A stretch of DNA of 64,000 nucleotides from assembly GCA_965215155.1 (NCBI GenBank), contig CBDCCY010000004.1:806001-870000 (forward strand). Direction: 5' to 3'. The position numbers and the translations under genes were made by a program. A model generated the notes under the pieces. The model did not search any database and was not told the DNA's origin. It saw only the letters and a program-made list of their open reading frames with translations. This DNA comes from JAGWAJ01 sp965215155. Its GTDB lineage: Bacteria > Acidobacteriota > Vicinamibacteria > Vicinamibacterales > UBA8438. Position 1 is the stretch's first letter. The number at the start of each line of letters is the position of its first letter. Shown piece after piece: positions 33,735 through 42,906 of this stretch.

Positions 33735-36045
33735 GGCTGTCTCCGGTCCCGCGGTGCGAGGGATTGCATGGGCCCGCGGCGAGTGCACGGGCGCCCGCCA
33801 CGACCTGACCCAGTGCGATGCCGCCGTCGTTGGGCGGGATGCGCTGATGCCAGTAGGGCCTGAACGCCGCATCCTGCAGAGCCTCCACCGTCTTTCGCAG
33901 CAGGCAGGCATTCTGGAAGCAGCCGCCGGTGAGCACGACCTGCTCTTCGCCGACGAGGCGGGCCACCTGGACGACCAGCCGGGCCAGTCCGTTGTGGAAC
34001 CGGGCCGCGACGTCGGGGGCGGACAGGCCGCCGCGCAGATCCGCCAGCACCTGCAGGATTGCGCCCTTCCAGTCGATCACGATGCAACCCGAAGTCACCG
34101 GCTCGCGGAGGAGCGCGAACTCGTAGCCGGCGTCCACCCCTTCCCGTACGGCGAACTCCAGGTCCATGGCCGCCTGCCCTTCGAAACGACTGCGGTGGCG
34201 CAGCCCGAGGATCGCGCTCACTCCGTCGAAGAGGCGACCCATGCTGGAAGTGCGCGGCGTGTTCAGCTTCCGCACGACCGCGGTACGGAGCACGGAGGTC
34301 TCCGCCCGCAAGAACCCGCAGAGCCGCGTGAGGTCCGGCCGGTCGAACAGCGCCTCTCCGAACAGCTCGAAGAGCAGCCCGAGCGCCGATCGACGAGGTT
34401 CCCGGACGGCCGCCTCGCCACCGGGAAGGGGGAACGTTCGAAGGTGCGCCACGCGCTCGAAGGAACCCGCGCCGATGCGCAGGAACTCGCCGCCCCAGAC
34501 GGTTCCATCCGGGCCGAACCCGGTCCCGTCCCAGGCGACGCCCAGGACCGGCGCGGCCAGGCGGTTCTCGGCCATGCAGGAGAGCACGTGGGCGTAGTGG
34601 TGCTGGACCGGTACGACCGGTCGCTTCGAGCGCCCGGCGTAACGGGTCGACTGGTAGTCCGGATGGGCGTCGCAGGCAAGGATGTCGGGTGTGATTCCGT
34701 AGAGCGCCTGCAAGTCGTCGATCGCCTGACCGAAAGCGGCGTTGGCCTCCGGGGTCTGGAGGTCGCCGACGTGCTGGCTGACGAACACCTCGCGTTCGAG
34801 CGACAGGGCGACGGTGTTCTTGAGGTGGGCGCCGACAGCCAGGATGGCGGGAACGGCCGCGTCCAGATGGACGGGCAGCGGCGCATAGCCGCGGGCGCGG
34901 CGCAGCACCAGCTCGCGCCCCTGCACGACGCGCACGATGGAATCGTCCACGTGGCGGCGTATCGGCCGGTCGTGGACCAGGAACCGGTCGGCGATTCCCG
35001 CCAGACGGTGCAGCGCCTCTCGTTCGTCGGTGCAGATCGGCTCTTCCGCGAGATTGCTGCTGGTGGCCACGACCGGCCCGGCGATATCGCGCATCAACAG
35101 ATGGTGCAGCGGCGTGGAGGGCAGCATGATCCCCAGCAGGGGATTGTGCGGCGCGATGTTGCCGGCGAGGTCGTCCCTGCCGTTGCGTTTCAGCAGGACG
35201 ATGGGCGCCTCGGGCGAGCAGAGCAGGCGTGCCTCCAGGGCGGAGAGCTCGCAGTGCGCGGCCGCGCTCCGCAGACCTGGACACATCACGGCCAGGGGCT
35301 TCTCGTCCCGGTTCTTGAGCCGCCGCAGCCGGCCGACGGCGGCCTCGTCACGGGCATCGACCAGCAGGTGAAAGCCGCCGAGCCCCTTGACGGCGAGGAT
35401 TCCTCCGGCCCGCACCGCGGCGACGCCGTGGTGCAGCGCGCTCCGCGTCGCCACGGGGCGGCCGTCCGCGTCCCACAGCTCGAGCCGCGGCCCGCATGCG
35501 GGGCAGGCGTTCGGCTGGGCGTGGAACCGGCGGTTCCGCGGATCCTCGTACTCCGCCCGACACGCGGAGCACATGGTGAATGCCCTCATCGTCGTGCGGG
35601 GGCGATCGTAGGGCAGCGCCTCGATGATGCTGTACCGCGGTCCGCATTGGGCGCAGTTGGTGAAGGCGTATCGATGGCGGCGATTTCCCGGATCGAGGAG
35701 ATCGGCAAGGCAATCCCCGCAGGTGCCGATGTCCGGCGGAATCAGTGCGCTCCTGCGGCCCGACTCGACGCTCGGGCGTATCTCGAAGCCGTCGTATCCG
35801 ACCGCATCGAGATGCGTGGGCTCGAGGCTCTGAATGGAGGCGAGCGGGGGCTTCTCCTTCTCGAGGCGCACCAGAAAGGTGTCCAACCGCGGCCTGTCGC
35901 CTTCCACCTCCACGAGGACCCCCCAGGGCACGTTGTTGACCCATCCGGCCAGGTCCAGCTCCCGAGCGAGGCGGTAGATGAACGGTCGAAACCCGATGCC
36001 CTGCACGGCGCCGCGAATGGCGATGCACATCCGATGGATGGACAT
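33712..36045 (-). CDS. hypF: Carbamoyltransferase HypF
   Basis: 777 residues, ATG at 36045. It makes carbamoyl-AMP from carbamoyl phosphate and transfers it to HypE. Domains in order: acylphosphatase-like (about 1-95, IAIRGAVQGIGFRPFIYRLA), two zinc fingers (about 108-185, CGDCLADL and CPACGP among them), a YrdC-like domain (about 205-385, GILAVKGLGGFHLLVDA), and a Kae1-like domain with VQHHYAHVLSCMAENRL and GGCFQNACLL. Length is normal. Downstream of hypA in the operon. Confidence 0.95.
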   Translation of the reverse strand: MSIHRMCIAIRGAVQGIGFRPFIYRLARELDLAGWVNNVPWGVLVEVEGDRPRLDTFLVRLEKEKPPLASIQSLEPTHLDAVGYDGFEIRPSVESGRRSALIPPDIGTCGDCLADLLDPGNRRHRYAFTNCAQCGPRYSIIEALPYDRPRTTMRAFTMCSACRAEYEDPRNRRFHAQPNACPACGPRLELWDADGRPVATRSALHHGVAAVRAGGILAVKGLGGFHLLVDARDEAAVGRLRRLKNRDEKPLAVMCPGLRSAAAHCELSALEARLLCSPEAPIVLLKRNGRDDLAGNIAPHNPLLGIMLPSTPLHHLLMRDIAGPVVATSSNLAEEPICTDEREALHRLAGIADRFLVHDRPIRRHVDDSIVRVVQGRELVLRRARGYAPLPVHLDAAVPAILAVGAHLKNTVALSLEREVFVSQHVGDLQTPEANAAFGQAIDDLQALYGITPDILACDAHPDYQSTRYAGRSKRPVVPVQHHYAHVLSCMAENRLAAPVLGVAWDGTGFGPDGTVWGGEFLRIGAGSFERVAHLRTFPLPGGEAAVREPRRSALGLLFELFGEALFDRPDLTRLCGFLRAETSVLRTAVVRKLNTPRTSSMGRLFDGVSAILGLRHRSRFEGQAAMDLEFAVREGVDAGYEFALLREPVTSGCIVIDWKGAILQVLADLRGGLSAPDVAARFHNGLARLVVQVARLVGEEQVVLTGGCFQNACLLRKTVEALQDAAFRPYWHQRIPPNDGGIALGQVVAGARALAAGPCNPSHRGTGDSHVPCHSR

Positions 36046-36079
36046 GGCCGGCCTCTCCGCACGGCGTCTCGCGCCGCCC

Positions 36080-36343
36080 TCACTCGCCCACCGTGACGCT
36101 GTCCAGGAGAATCTCCTGCGCGTGCGGATCCCGGGCATCTTCCGACAGCTCCACCGAGAGCCGGGCGCCCTGGGCGATCGTGCCGCAGGCAGCGCGGGTG
36201 AAGTGGTCACGAAAATGCTCCGGCGAGATGTGCGCCAGGGCGCCCAGCCTCACGTTCACCGCCAGCACCCTGGCGGCCCGTTCGCCGGCGGCGATGGACT
36301 CGATCTTGCGCATCAGGTTGGCGACGAGGGTGAGTTCATGCAT
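36080..36343 (-). CDS. hypA: HypA-like nickel chaperone lacking the zinc ribbon
   Basis: 87 residues. ATG at 36343 gives MHELTLVANLMRKIES, the HypA start that carries the N-terminal nickel-binding Met-His-Glu. The first domain follows the family (VLAVNVRLGALAHISPEHFR, then ACGTIAQGARLSV). HypA is usually about 115 residues with two CxxC motifs in a zinc ribbon; here the protein ends at LDSVTVGE without any CxxC. The frame is clean and the stop is followed normally by hypF, so this looks like a genuine short form. It overlaps the protease gene by 8 bp. Confidence 0.8.
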   Translation of the reverse strand: MHELTLVANLMRKIESIAAGERAARVLAVNVRLGALAHISPEHFRDHFTRAACGTIAQGARLSVELSEDARDPHAQEILLDSVTVGE

Positions 36344-36836
36344 CTCCTGCCTCTCCCCGCTGGCGGCCGGCCAGTGAATCGATCTCCCGCAACACGACGT
36401 CCACCGCCATCTCCACCGCCTCCTCGACGGGCCCGGAGAGGCCGCTGCCCAGGCTGAAGTCGCCCCCTTCGACGCCGATGACGACCAGCCGGTCGGGGAG
36501 GCGATGCATGGCGCGGGCGAGCTCGACGGCGTTGGGGAGGCCGAGGTCATGGGTGGAGCCCGGGGCACCGAGGGACTCGGGCAACGGCCGGTCCCGTACG
36601 TCGAAGCGGGACACCGTGCCGGGCGGGGCCCCCGACGAGACCGCGTCCACCACGACGGCGGCCGACGCTCCCCGCCAGGCGTCCATCAGACCCAGCCCCC
36701 CGCCGCCGTGGGTGCGGACCTCGACTCCGGGTCGGACCCGCGCCGCCAGTCGGCGGGCCACCGCCACCCCGACGCTGTCGTCTCCGCGGAGAGGATTGCC
36801 CATGCCGATGACGAGGATCGCGGATTCCGTGCTCAC
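36336..36836 (-). CDS. Hydrogenase maturation protease
   Basis: 166 residues from GTG at 36836, in the overlap (GTGA) with the large-subunit stop. HycI/HyaD family signature: LVIGMGNPLRGDDSVGVAVA (nickel-sensing Asp in GDD), VVVDAVSSG, and VIGVEGGDFSLGSGLS. It should remove a C-terminal extension of the large subunit once nickel is in place. The large subunit here ends only six residues after its last His (HFLDLKVERS), so the cleaved peptide would be short. Confidence 0.9.
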   Translation of the reverse strand: MSTESAILVIGMGNPLRGDDSVGVAVARRLAARVRPGVEVRTHGGGGLGLMDAWRGASAAVVVDAVSSGAPPGTVSRFDVRDRPLPESLGAPGSTHDLGLPNAVELARAMHRLPDRLVVIGVEGGDFSLGSGLSGPVEEAVEMAVDVVLREIDSLAGRQRGEAGDA

Positions 36837-38122
36837 GATCGCTCGACCTTCAGATCGAGGAAATGGGCCGAGCAGGAGATGCAGGGATCGTAGTTGCGGA
36901 CGGCCTGCTCGCACTGCCATCGCAGGTCCTCGTCCGGCAGATGCAGGCGATCCGAGACGAAGCGCCGCAGGTCCCGCTCGATCGTCTTCTGGTTCACGGA
37001 CGTCGGCGCCACGATCTTCGCGTCGGTGATGGCACCGGATTCGTCGAGCGTGTAACGGTGGTAGCAGATGCCGCGGGGCGCCTCGGTGCATCCGTATCCC
37101 GTGCCGGCCCGAGGCTCCACCGGAACCGCCGGCGCATCCGGCCGCTCGTAGGCGTCGATCAGGCGCAGGGCCTCCTCGCAGGCATAGAGAATCTCCACGC
37201 CGCGGACGATGATGCTCTGGAAGGGATTGCGGCAGGCGTCGGCCAGGCCGGCTTCCCGCGCGGCCTCCTGCGCGAGCGGCGAGAGCGTGTCGAAGTTGAG
37301 GTTGAAGCGGGCGAGCGGCCCCATCGCGCAGCCGCCCCGGCCCGCCACGACCGTGTGCAGCGCGGTGGAGTGGGCCACGTGCTCTTCGACCAGGTGGTCG
37401 TCGTAGCCACTGACGGGGCAGTCGATTCCCTTGTTCGACGTGAGGCGCCCGTGGACGATGGCGTACTCCGCTTCGTCTCTCAGGGCCACGAACTCGTACT
37501 CCTGCTCGAAGTCGGGAAACGGCAGGGCGGCGGCCCAGCGGACGGTCTCCCGGGCCGCCTCCAGACCCCAGCGGAGATCGTCCTGCAGCACCTTCAATGC
37601 GGTCTTCTCCGGCACCTTGAAGAAGCCGCCGACCCGCAGGTTGACGGGGTGGATCTCGCGACCGCCGAGGAGGGCCATGATGTCGTTGCCGACCTTCTTC
37701 AGGCGCAGCCCCCGCTGGACGAGCTCCCGGTGGTCCCGGGCCATCCGCACCGCGTCCTCGTAGCCGAGAAAGTCGGGGGCGTGCAGCATGAACAGGTGGA
37801 GGGCGTGACTCTCGATCCATTCGCCGCAGTAGATGAGCCGGCGCAGCAGGTTCAGGGAGCCGGTGACCTCCACGCCGCAGGCGTCCTCCATCGCCCTGGA
37901 GGCGCCCAGCAGATACGCGACGGGGCAGATCCCGCAGATGCGGGAGGTGATGTCCGGGGCCTCGGTGAAGTCGCGGCCGCGCAGCAGCGCCTCGAAGAAC
38001 CGCGGCGGCTCGAAGATCTCGAGTCGCACGTCCTCCACGGCGCCGCCCTTCAACTTGACGTGGAGCGAACCCTCTCCCTCGACGCGGGCGAGGTAGTCGA
38101 CCTTGATGGTCCTAGTGTGCAC
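36833..38122 (-). CDS. hydA: [NiFe]-hydrogenase large subunit, group 3b type
   Basis: 429 residues. Both nickel-ligand motifs are present: SRICGICPVAYLLG near residue 60 and DPCISCSAHFLDLKVERS at the C-terminus. The start was rebuilt by IS630: the present start is GTG CAC ACT AGG at 38122. Joining the flanks across the IS at its TA gives ATG GAA ACT AGG, so the original start overlapped the small-subunit stop and only two residues changed (Met-Glu to Val/Met-His). The protein is otherwise complete, but its own ribosome binding site inside the preceding gene was lost. Subgroup 3b follows from HydB/HydG partners. Confidence 0.93.
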   Translation of the reverse strand: MHTRTIKVDYLARVEGEGSLHVKLKGGAVEDVRLEIFEPPRFFEALLRGRDFTEAPDITSRICGICPVAYLLGASRAMEDACGVEVTGSLNLLRRLIYCGEWIESHALHLFMLHAPDFLGYEDAVRMARDHRELVQRGLRLKKVGNDIMALLGGREIHPVNLRVGGFFKVPEKTALKVLQDDLRWGLEAARETVRWAAALPFPDFEQEYEFVALRDEAEYAIVHGRLTSNKGIDCPVSGYDDHLVEEHVAHSTALHTVVAGRGGCAMGPLARFNLNFDTLSPLAQEAAREAGLADACRNPFQSIIVRGVEILYACEEALRLIDAYERPDAPAVPVEPRAGTGYGCTEAPRGICYHRYTLDESGAITDAKIVAPTSVNQKTIERDLRRFVSDRLHLPDEDLRWQCEQAVRNYDPCISCSAHFLDLKVERS

Positions 38123-39272
38123 CGTCAGAAATACGTGAGCAGTAACGCTTCAGGGATTCCGATCTGCTCGGCGGTCTTCGTCCAGACGAAGGGCTTGGGG
38201 TCTTCGTTGTAGACCGCCAGGTACTCCTTGATCGCCGCCTCGAGTGCTTGGGTGCTGCGATGGGTTCCACGCCGGATCTGCTGCCGGGTGATCTCGGCGA
38301 ACCAACGCTCTACCTGGTTGAGCCACGATGCGCTCGTGGGCGTGAAGTGCAGGTGATACCGAGGACGCCGTGCCAGCCAGTCGTGGATCATCGCCGTCTT
38401 GTGCGTGCCGTAGTTGTCCAGCACCAGGTGGATGTCGAGGTCGGGCGGCACCGCCTTGTCGATCACGGCGAGGAAGCGCTTGAACTCCACCGAGCGGTGC
38501 TTCCGAAAGCACCTGCCGATCACCTCGCCGGTGGCGGTGTTCAGGGCCGCGAACAACGAGGTCGTGCCGTGCCGTCGATAGTCGTGTGTCCGCTGCTCCG
38601 GTGCTCCCGGACGCATCGGCAACACCGGCTGGGTACGGTTCAACGCCTGGATCTGCGACTTCTCATCCACACACAGCACCACCGCTCGCTCCGGCGGATG
38701 CAGGTACAGCCCCACGATATCGCGCACTTTCTCGATGAACAACGGGTCTCGCGACAGCTTGAAGGTCTCGCTGCGATGGGGCTTGAGCGCGAACGCGCGC
38801 CACACGCGGCCGACGGTCGAAGCGCTCAGCCCGCAGGCTCGGGCCATCGACTCCCGGCTCCAATGCGTCGCCCCCCGTGGGGTCGTCTCCAGCGTCCGGA
38901 CCACGACCCGTTCGACGTCCTCGTCCGACACCCGGCGCGGCGCGCCCGGCCGTGGTTCGTCCAGCAAGCCGTCGCAGCCGTTGCGCAGGAACCGCCGCCG
39001 CCACTTGCCGACCGTGGCCCGCGTCGTGCCCAGAGCCTGCGCCACGACCTGGTCGCTCCGTCCCGCGGCGCTCTGCAGCACGATGCGTGCCCTCAGGGCC
39101 AGAGCCTGCGCGGTATTGCGCCGGCGCAGCCAACCCTCCAGTTCCTCGCGCTGTGCGTCCGAGACCTCCGGGACCTCTCGTGTGTAATGGTTCGGCACGG
39201 CCCTCCTCGCTTCCGGGCCGACCGTACCACGAGCCGATTCTACTGTTCAAGAACTTCAGGCGTTGGACACTA
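38113..39272 (-). mobile_element. IS630-family element between hydrogenase subunit genes
   Basis: About 1.16 kb, bounded by TA at 38113-38114 and 39271-39272. Both ends read TAGTGT inward (TAGTGTGCACC at left, TAGTGTCCAAC at right as complement), typical of IS630/Tc1-type elements that duplicate TA. One full transposase gene lies inside, in the same direction as the hydrogenase operon, so read-through may continue into hydA. Confidence 0.88.
38125..39198 (-). CDS. IS630-family transposase
   Basis: 357 residues, complete. N-terminal helix-turn-helix regions (QVVAQALGTTRATVGKWRRR; GLSASTVGRVWRAFALKPHR) and a DDE domain: CVDEKSQIQALNRT (first Asp), HLVLDNYGTHKTAMI (second Asp), SASWLNQVERWFAEITRQQI (Glu). 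All catalytic residues are present, so it could be active. It is related to, but clearly distinct from, the second IS630 transposase at 62736-63827. Confidence 0.95.
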   Translation of the reverse strand: MPNHYTREVPEVSDAQREELEGWLRRRNTAQALALRARIVLQSAAGRSDQVVAQALGTTRATVGKWRRRFLRNGCDGLLDEPRPGAPRRVSDEDVERVVVRTLETTPRGATHWSRESMARACGLSASTVGRVWRAFALKPHRSETFKLSRDPLFIEKVRDIVGLYLHPPERAVVLCVDEKSQIQALNRTQPVLPMRPGAPEQRTHDYRRHGTTSLFAALNTATGEVIGRCFRKHRSVEFKRFLAVIDKAVPPDLDIHLVLDNYGTHKTAMIHDWLARRPRYHLHFTPTSASWLNQVERWFAEITRQQIRRGTHRSTQALEAAIKEYLAVYNEDPKPFVWTKTAEQIGIPEALLLTYF

Positions 39273-40043
39273 GTTTCCATGCCGCTCGCTCTCCCGGCGG
39301 AAGGGCTCCGCGAAGGCGTTGAACCCCCGAAAGGCCCGGACGATGTCCTTGCCGTCCGCGCCGAGGGCGATCCAGGACCGGCTGAGGGAACCGGTGTTGG
39401 GGCTCTCGGCCGGACCGTAGCAGCCGTAGCAGCCGCGGTCATAGGCCGGGCAGAGGGCGCCGCAGCCGGCCTGGGTGACCGGTCCGAGGCAGGGCGTGCC
39501 GCGGGCGACCATGACGCAGGGGGTGCCCCGCAGCTTGCATTCCACGCACACGCTGTGGGTGGGAATGTTGGGGCGCCGGCCGTGGAGCCGGGCGTTCAGC
39601 AGCTCCAGCAGTTGGCCCTTGTCGATAGGGCAACCGCGCATCTCGAAGTCGACGTGGACATGGTCCGCGATGGGCGTGGACTTGTCGAGCGTGCGGATGT
39701 ACTCCGGATGGGCGTACACCACCGACATGAACTCACTGACGTCCTGGAAGTTGCGCAAGGCCTGGATGCCGCCGGCGGTGGCGCAGGCTCCGATGGTCAC
39801 CAGGAAGCGCGACGCGCGGCGGACCTCGTGGATGCGCTCGACGTCGCGGGGCGTGGTGACCGATCCCTCCACGAGCGAGATGTCGTAGGGGCCTTCCGAG
39901 ACCGCCCGCGAGGCCTCCGGGAAATGGGCGATCTCCACCTTCTCGGCGATGGCCAGGAGCTCGTCCTCGCAGTCCAGCAGGCTCAATTGGCAACCGTCGC
40001 AGGACGCGAACTTCCAGACCGCGAGCTTCGGCTTGCGAGCCAA
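39270..40043 (-). CDS. hydD: [NiFe]-hydrogenase small subunit
   Basis: 257 residues from TTG at 40043, which lies three bases before the hydG stop. Fe-S ligands are visible: FASCDGCQLSLLDCED (proximal cluster), IGACATAGGIQ, FEMRGCPIDKGQL, then CVECKLRGTPC, CLGPVTQAGCGALCPAY and RGCYGCYGPAESPN. Short length and no Tat signal match cytoplasmic group 3 enzymes. It ends ERHGN with TAG; the stop codon straddles the IS630 target TA, and the IS end recreates the same TAG. Confidence 0.93.
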   Translation of the reverse strand: MARKPKLAVWKFASCDGCQLSLLDCEDELLAIAEKVEIAHFPEASRAVSEGPYDISLVEGSVTTPRDVERIHEVRRASRFLVTIGACATAGGIQALRNFQDVSEFMSVVYAHPEYIRTLDKSTPIADHVHVDFEMRGCPIDKGQLLELLNARLHGRRPNIPTHSVCVECKLRGTPCVMVARGTPCLGPVTQAGCGALCPAYDRGCYGCYGPAESPNTGSLSRSWIALGADGKDIVRAFRGFNAFAEPFRRESERHGN

Positions 40044-40045
40044 TG

Positions 40046-40907
40046 TCAGATCTCCGGTCTGCCGATGAGGTCGGCGATCCTATCGAAGGGCAGGACCGGT
40101 CCGTCCTTGCAGACGAACGCCGGTCCGAACTGGCAATGCCCGCAGTGGCCGACGGCGCACTTCATGTTGCGCTCCATCGAGACGTAGACGTCGGCAGGGT
40201 TCATGCCGGTGTCGAGCAGCTCCCGCACCACGAATCGCATCATGACCTCGGGCCCGCAGACCATGGCCACGGAGCAATCAGGATCGAACTCGGCGTTCCC
40301 CAGCAGGGTGGTGACCACCCCCCACATGTCCGCGCCAGTCGCCTCCCGCGCTGTCGACGGTGACCTCGAGCGCCAGGCCGACGCCGTCGCGCCAGCGGAG
40401 CAACTCCTTGCGGTACAGCAGATCGTCCGGCGTGCGGGCCCCGTAGAGCAGCACGATCCGGCCGAATCGCGCGCGGGCGCCAAGCAGGGCGTACAGCGCC
40501 GGACGCAGCGGCGCCAGACCGATGCCGCCGGCGACGAGGACGACGTCGCGCGTCTCGGCTGCACGCATCGGCCAGTGGGTGCCGAAGGGTCCGCGCACGC
40601 CCAGCATCTGGCCCGTCTTCAAGTACGCAAGGGCGTGGCTGACCGCGCCGACCGAGCGCACCGTGTGAACGAGGCGCTCGGGACGGGCTGGATCGCCGCT
40701 GATCGAAATCGGCACCTCGCCCTTGCCGAAGGCATAGAGCATGTTGAACTGGCCGGGGGCGAAGGGAAACCCCCGGTCTCCGGCATCGATCTCGAGCGTG
40801 CGCGTATCGTGCGTTTCGCGGTGAACTCCCAGGATCCGATACCCGGCGGGCAGCATCGGGTCCACGGGAGGGCCCGGTTGCTCGACACGAACCGTGGCGT
40901 CCGGCAT
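40046..40907 (-). pseudogene. hydG: Hydrogenase FAD/NAD(P)-binding subunit HydG, frameshifted
   Basis: Two overlapping frames together give a normal HydG of about 285 residues. Frame 1 (from ATG 40907) holds the FAD region (FPFAPGQFNMLYAFGKGEVP, ISISGDP) and the NAD(P) region LVAGGIGLAPLRPAL as far as GDWRGHVG. Frame 2 continues VVTTLLGNAEFD, MVCGPEVMMRFV and the C-terminal [2Fe-2S] Cys set (KCAVGHCGHCQFGPAFVCKDGP). The break is at a C run of six at 40318-40323 where five would keep frame. HydG carries electrons between the Fe-S chain and NADP(H). Either a real lesion or a homopolymer sequencing error. Confidence 0.88.
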
Positions 40908-40917
40908 CGTCTCTCAC

Positions 40918-41394
40918 CTACTTGCCGTATACGTCCATCAGTTGCAGCCGGGTTGCCGTCAGACGCTTCGCCAGAATGCCGGAAAAGCGAACGAGGAGCC
41001 GATACGCGAGCACGTGGTTCTCATCGCACTTGGCGCGCAGACACCTGCCATCCAGAGCGATTGCCCGCACCCGCTCGACGGCCCGGCCGTCGAACTGCCA
41101 GCGGTGCGGTGGCAGGAGCCACGACCAGCCGAGCACCTCGCCCTCGCCGAGGGTCTGCAGTGCGTGGGGGCCGCGGCCGAGGGCGTCGAACTCGACGGAG
41201 ATCCTGCCGAGGCGGATGACGTAGAAGCGGTCGGCCGGATCTCCCTCGCGGAAGAGGTACTCTCCGGGCTCGAAACGCACGTTCGCGGCGCATCCGGCAA
41301 TCAGGTCCAGCGTCTCTGCGTCGAGACCGGCGAAGAAGGGGTGTTTCGCCAGCACGGAGCCGAGTCCGGCCGCGATCGGGTCAATCCCGCCCAC
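40918..41394 (-). CDS. Cyclic-nucleotide-binding domain protein of the hydrogenase operon
   Basis: 158 residues from GTG at 41394, with AGGAGGAG about 8 bases upstream and overlap with the hydB stop; GTG at 41421 is an alternative. One cNMP-binding beta-roll: HPFFAGLDAETLDLIAGCAA, FEPGEYLFREGDPADRFYVI, LGEGEVLGWSWLLPPHRW. No DNA-binding domain follows, unlike Crp/Fnr regulators, so it more likely acts as a regulatory subunit. A gene of this type between HydB and HydG genes recurs in group 3b clusters. Confidence 0.85.
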   Translation of the reverse strand: MGGIDPIAAGLGSVLAKHPFFAGLDAETLDLIAGCAANVRFEPGEYLFREGDPADRFYVIRLGRISVEFDALGRGPHALQTLGEGEVLGWSWLLPPHRWQFDGRAVERVRAIALDGRCLRAKCDENHVLAYRLLVRFSGILAKRLTATRLQLMDVYGK

Positions 41395-42647
41395 GCGCCT
41401 GCTCCTCCTCACCCTGCTCACCGGTCGCGGCTTCGCTCGCGCGGATGGCGGCGACCTCCTCGGTGAGATCGATGCCCACCGGACACCACGTGATGCAGCG
41501 GCCGCACCCGACGCAGCCGGAAGTGCCGAACTGGTCGATCCACGTGGCGAGCTTGTGGGTCAGCCACTGCCGGTAGCGGGCCGCGGTCGACCTCCGGACG
41601 CTGCCGCCGTGCAGGAAGGAGAAGTCGAGCGTGAAGCAGGAATCCCACTTGCGCCACCGCTCGGCGTGGGCGCCGTCGAGATCGGTGACGTCCTCGACCG
41701 TCGTGCAGAAGCAGGTCGGGCAGACCATGGTGCAGTTGGTGCAGGCGAGGCATCGGGAAGCCACTTCGTCCCAGCGCGGGTTCTCGCGGTTGCGATAGAG
41801 CAGCTCCTTGACATCGGCGGTCTCCATGCGCCGGCCCATCTGCTCCGCGGCCTTCTGAACGATCCGCGCGGCCGCTCGCGCCACGTTCGGATCGACGACC
41901 TGGGCGGCGACGCGCGGCGGATTCGCATCGAGCGATGGCGACGATGCCGTCCCGCGCCAGCCGGTCCGCCAGGCTTCGTCGTCGCGGGCGGCCCGGTGCG
42001 GGATCTCCCGCATCAACTCGGCGCCGCGATCGGATCCCACGTCGACGAGAAAGCGGTGCCCGTCCTGCCGAACGATCTCCGTGAGCGAGAGATCGAACCC
42101 GCCGGTGACCTTCGGGCCCGAGCCCATCGAGGCACAGAAGCAGGTGCCGCCGGCCTGCCCGCAGTTGACCGCCACGATGAAGGCCCCTTCGCGCCGGGAG
42201 CGGTAGCTCGGGTCGGCGTGCTCGTCACCGAGGAACACGCGATCCTGGACGGCGATCGCCTGCAGCTCACAGGCCCGGACCCCGATGAAGGCGTAGGTCG
42301 GGGCGCTCGGTTCTCCTCGGGTGAAGGCGAGCTTCCCGCCGACGGATTCGATTCTCGACAAGCGCAGCGCCGGCGGGTGAAGGAACTGCTTCCACGAATG
42401 CGGGCCGACGTTGTAGCCGAACAACGCCTGGTCGTCCCGCCTCCGGAGGCGGTAGGTGCCGGCCTCCTGACGGTCCGACCAGCCCGCCGGAAGATCGTCG
42501 GCCGACTCCAGTTCGTCGTAGACGATCGCACCGTCCCGCAACCTGGGGCCGATGGTCAGCATGCCCTCGTGCGCGCAGCGCGTCGAGCAACGTCTGGAGT
42601 TGCCGTCTCTCGATGACCAGGCCCGCTTCCTCGCTCGTACCATCCAC
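41381..42647 (-). pseudogene. hydB: Hydrogenase Fe-S subunit HydB, frameshifted near the start
   Basis: The N-terminus (VDGTSEEAGLVIERRQLQTLLDALRARGH, GTG at 42647) is in one frame and the rest (LTIGPRLRDGAIVYDELESA onward to 41381) in another; the break is near 42558-42562 and one extra base explains it. The remainder is intact: ACELQAIAVQDRVFLG, a Cys-containing GQAGGTCFCASMG, then two cluster motifs, CLACTNCTMVCPTCFC and CVGCGRCITWCPVGIDLTEE. HydB passes electrons between HydG and the small subunit. Translation from ATG 42651 in the second frame would give a full-length but altered N-terminus, so partial function is possible. Confidence 0.82.
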
Positions 42648-42906
42648 GCACCCCCGGCCGCGCGATCGGCGACCCGACACCATGGAGAGCGGTCCGCTGG
42701 GGCGCCACCCGGCTCGGCGAATCGCTGCACCCCTCGCGAGCTTGCCTGCAAGGCTCGATCCAACGTGCTGGACCGACGTAGTGGTGTTCTGCGAGCCCGC
42801 CGCCGACGGCGCGGTGCGCACTCGATTGCGGGATTTGGCGAGGTTCGGCGGGGGAAATCCCGCACTGGCACTCATGGCCGGGCGGGAGCAACCGGGGAAG
42901 GGCAGC

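Noticed and set aside
32410..36096. 1228-codon plus-strand frame
   Set aside because: Antisense to hypD, hypC and hypF, which are unmistakable; no recognisable domain in the plus frame.
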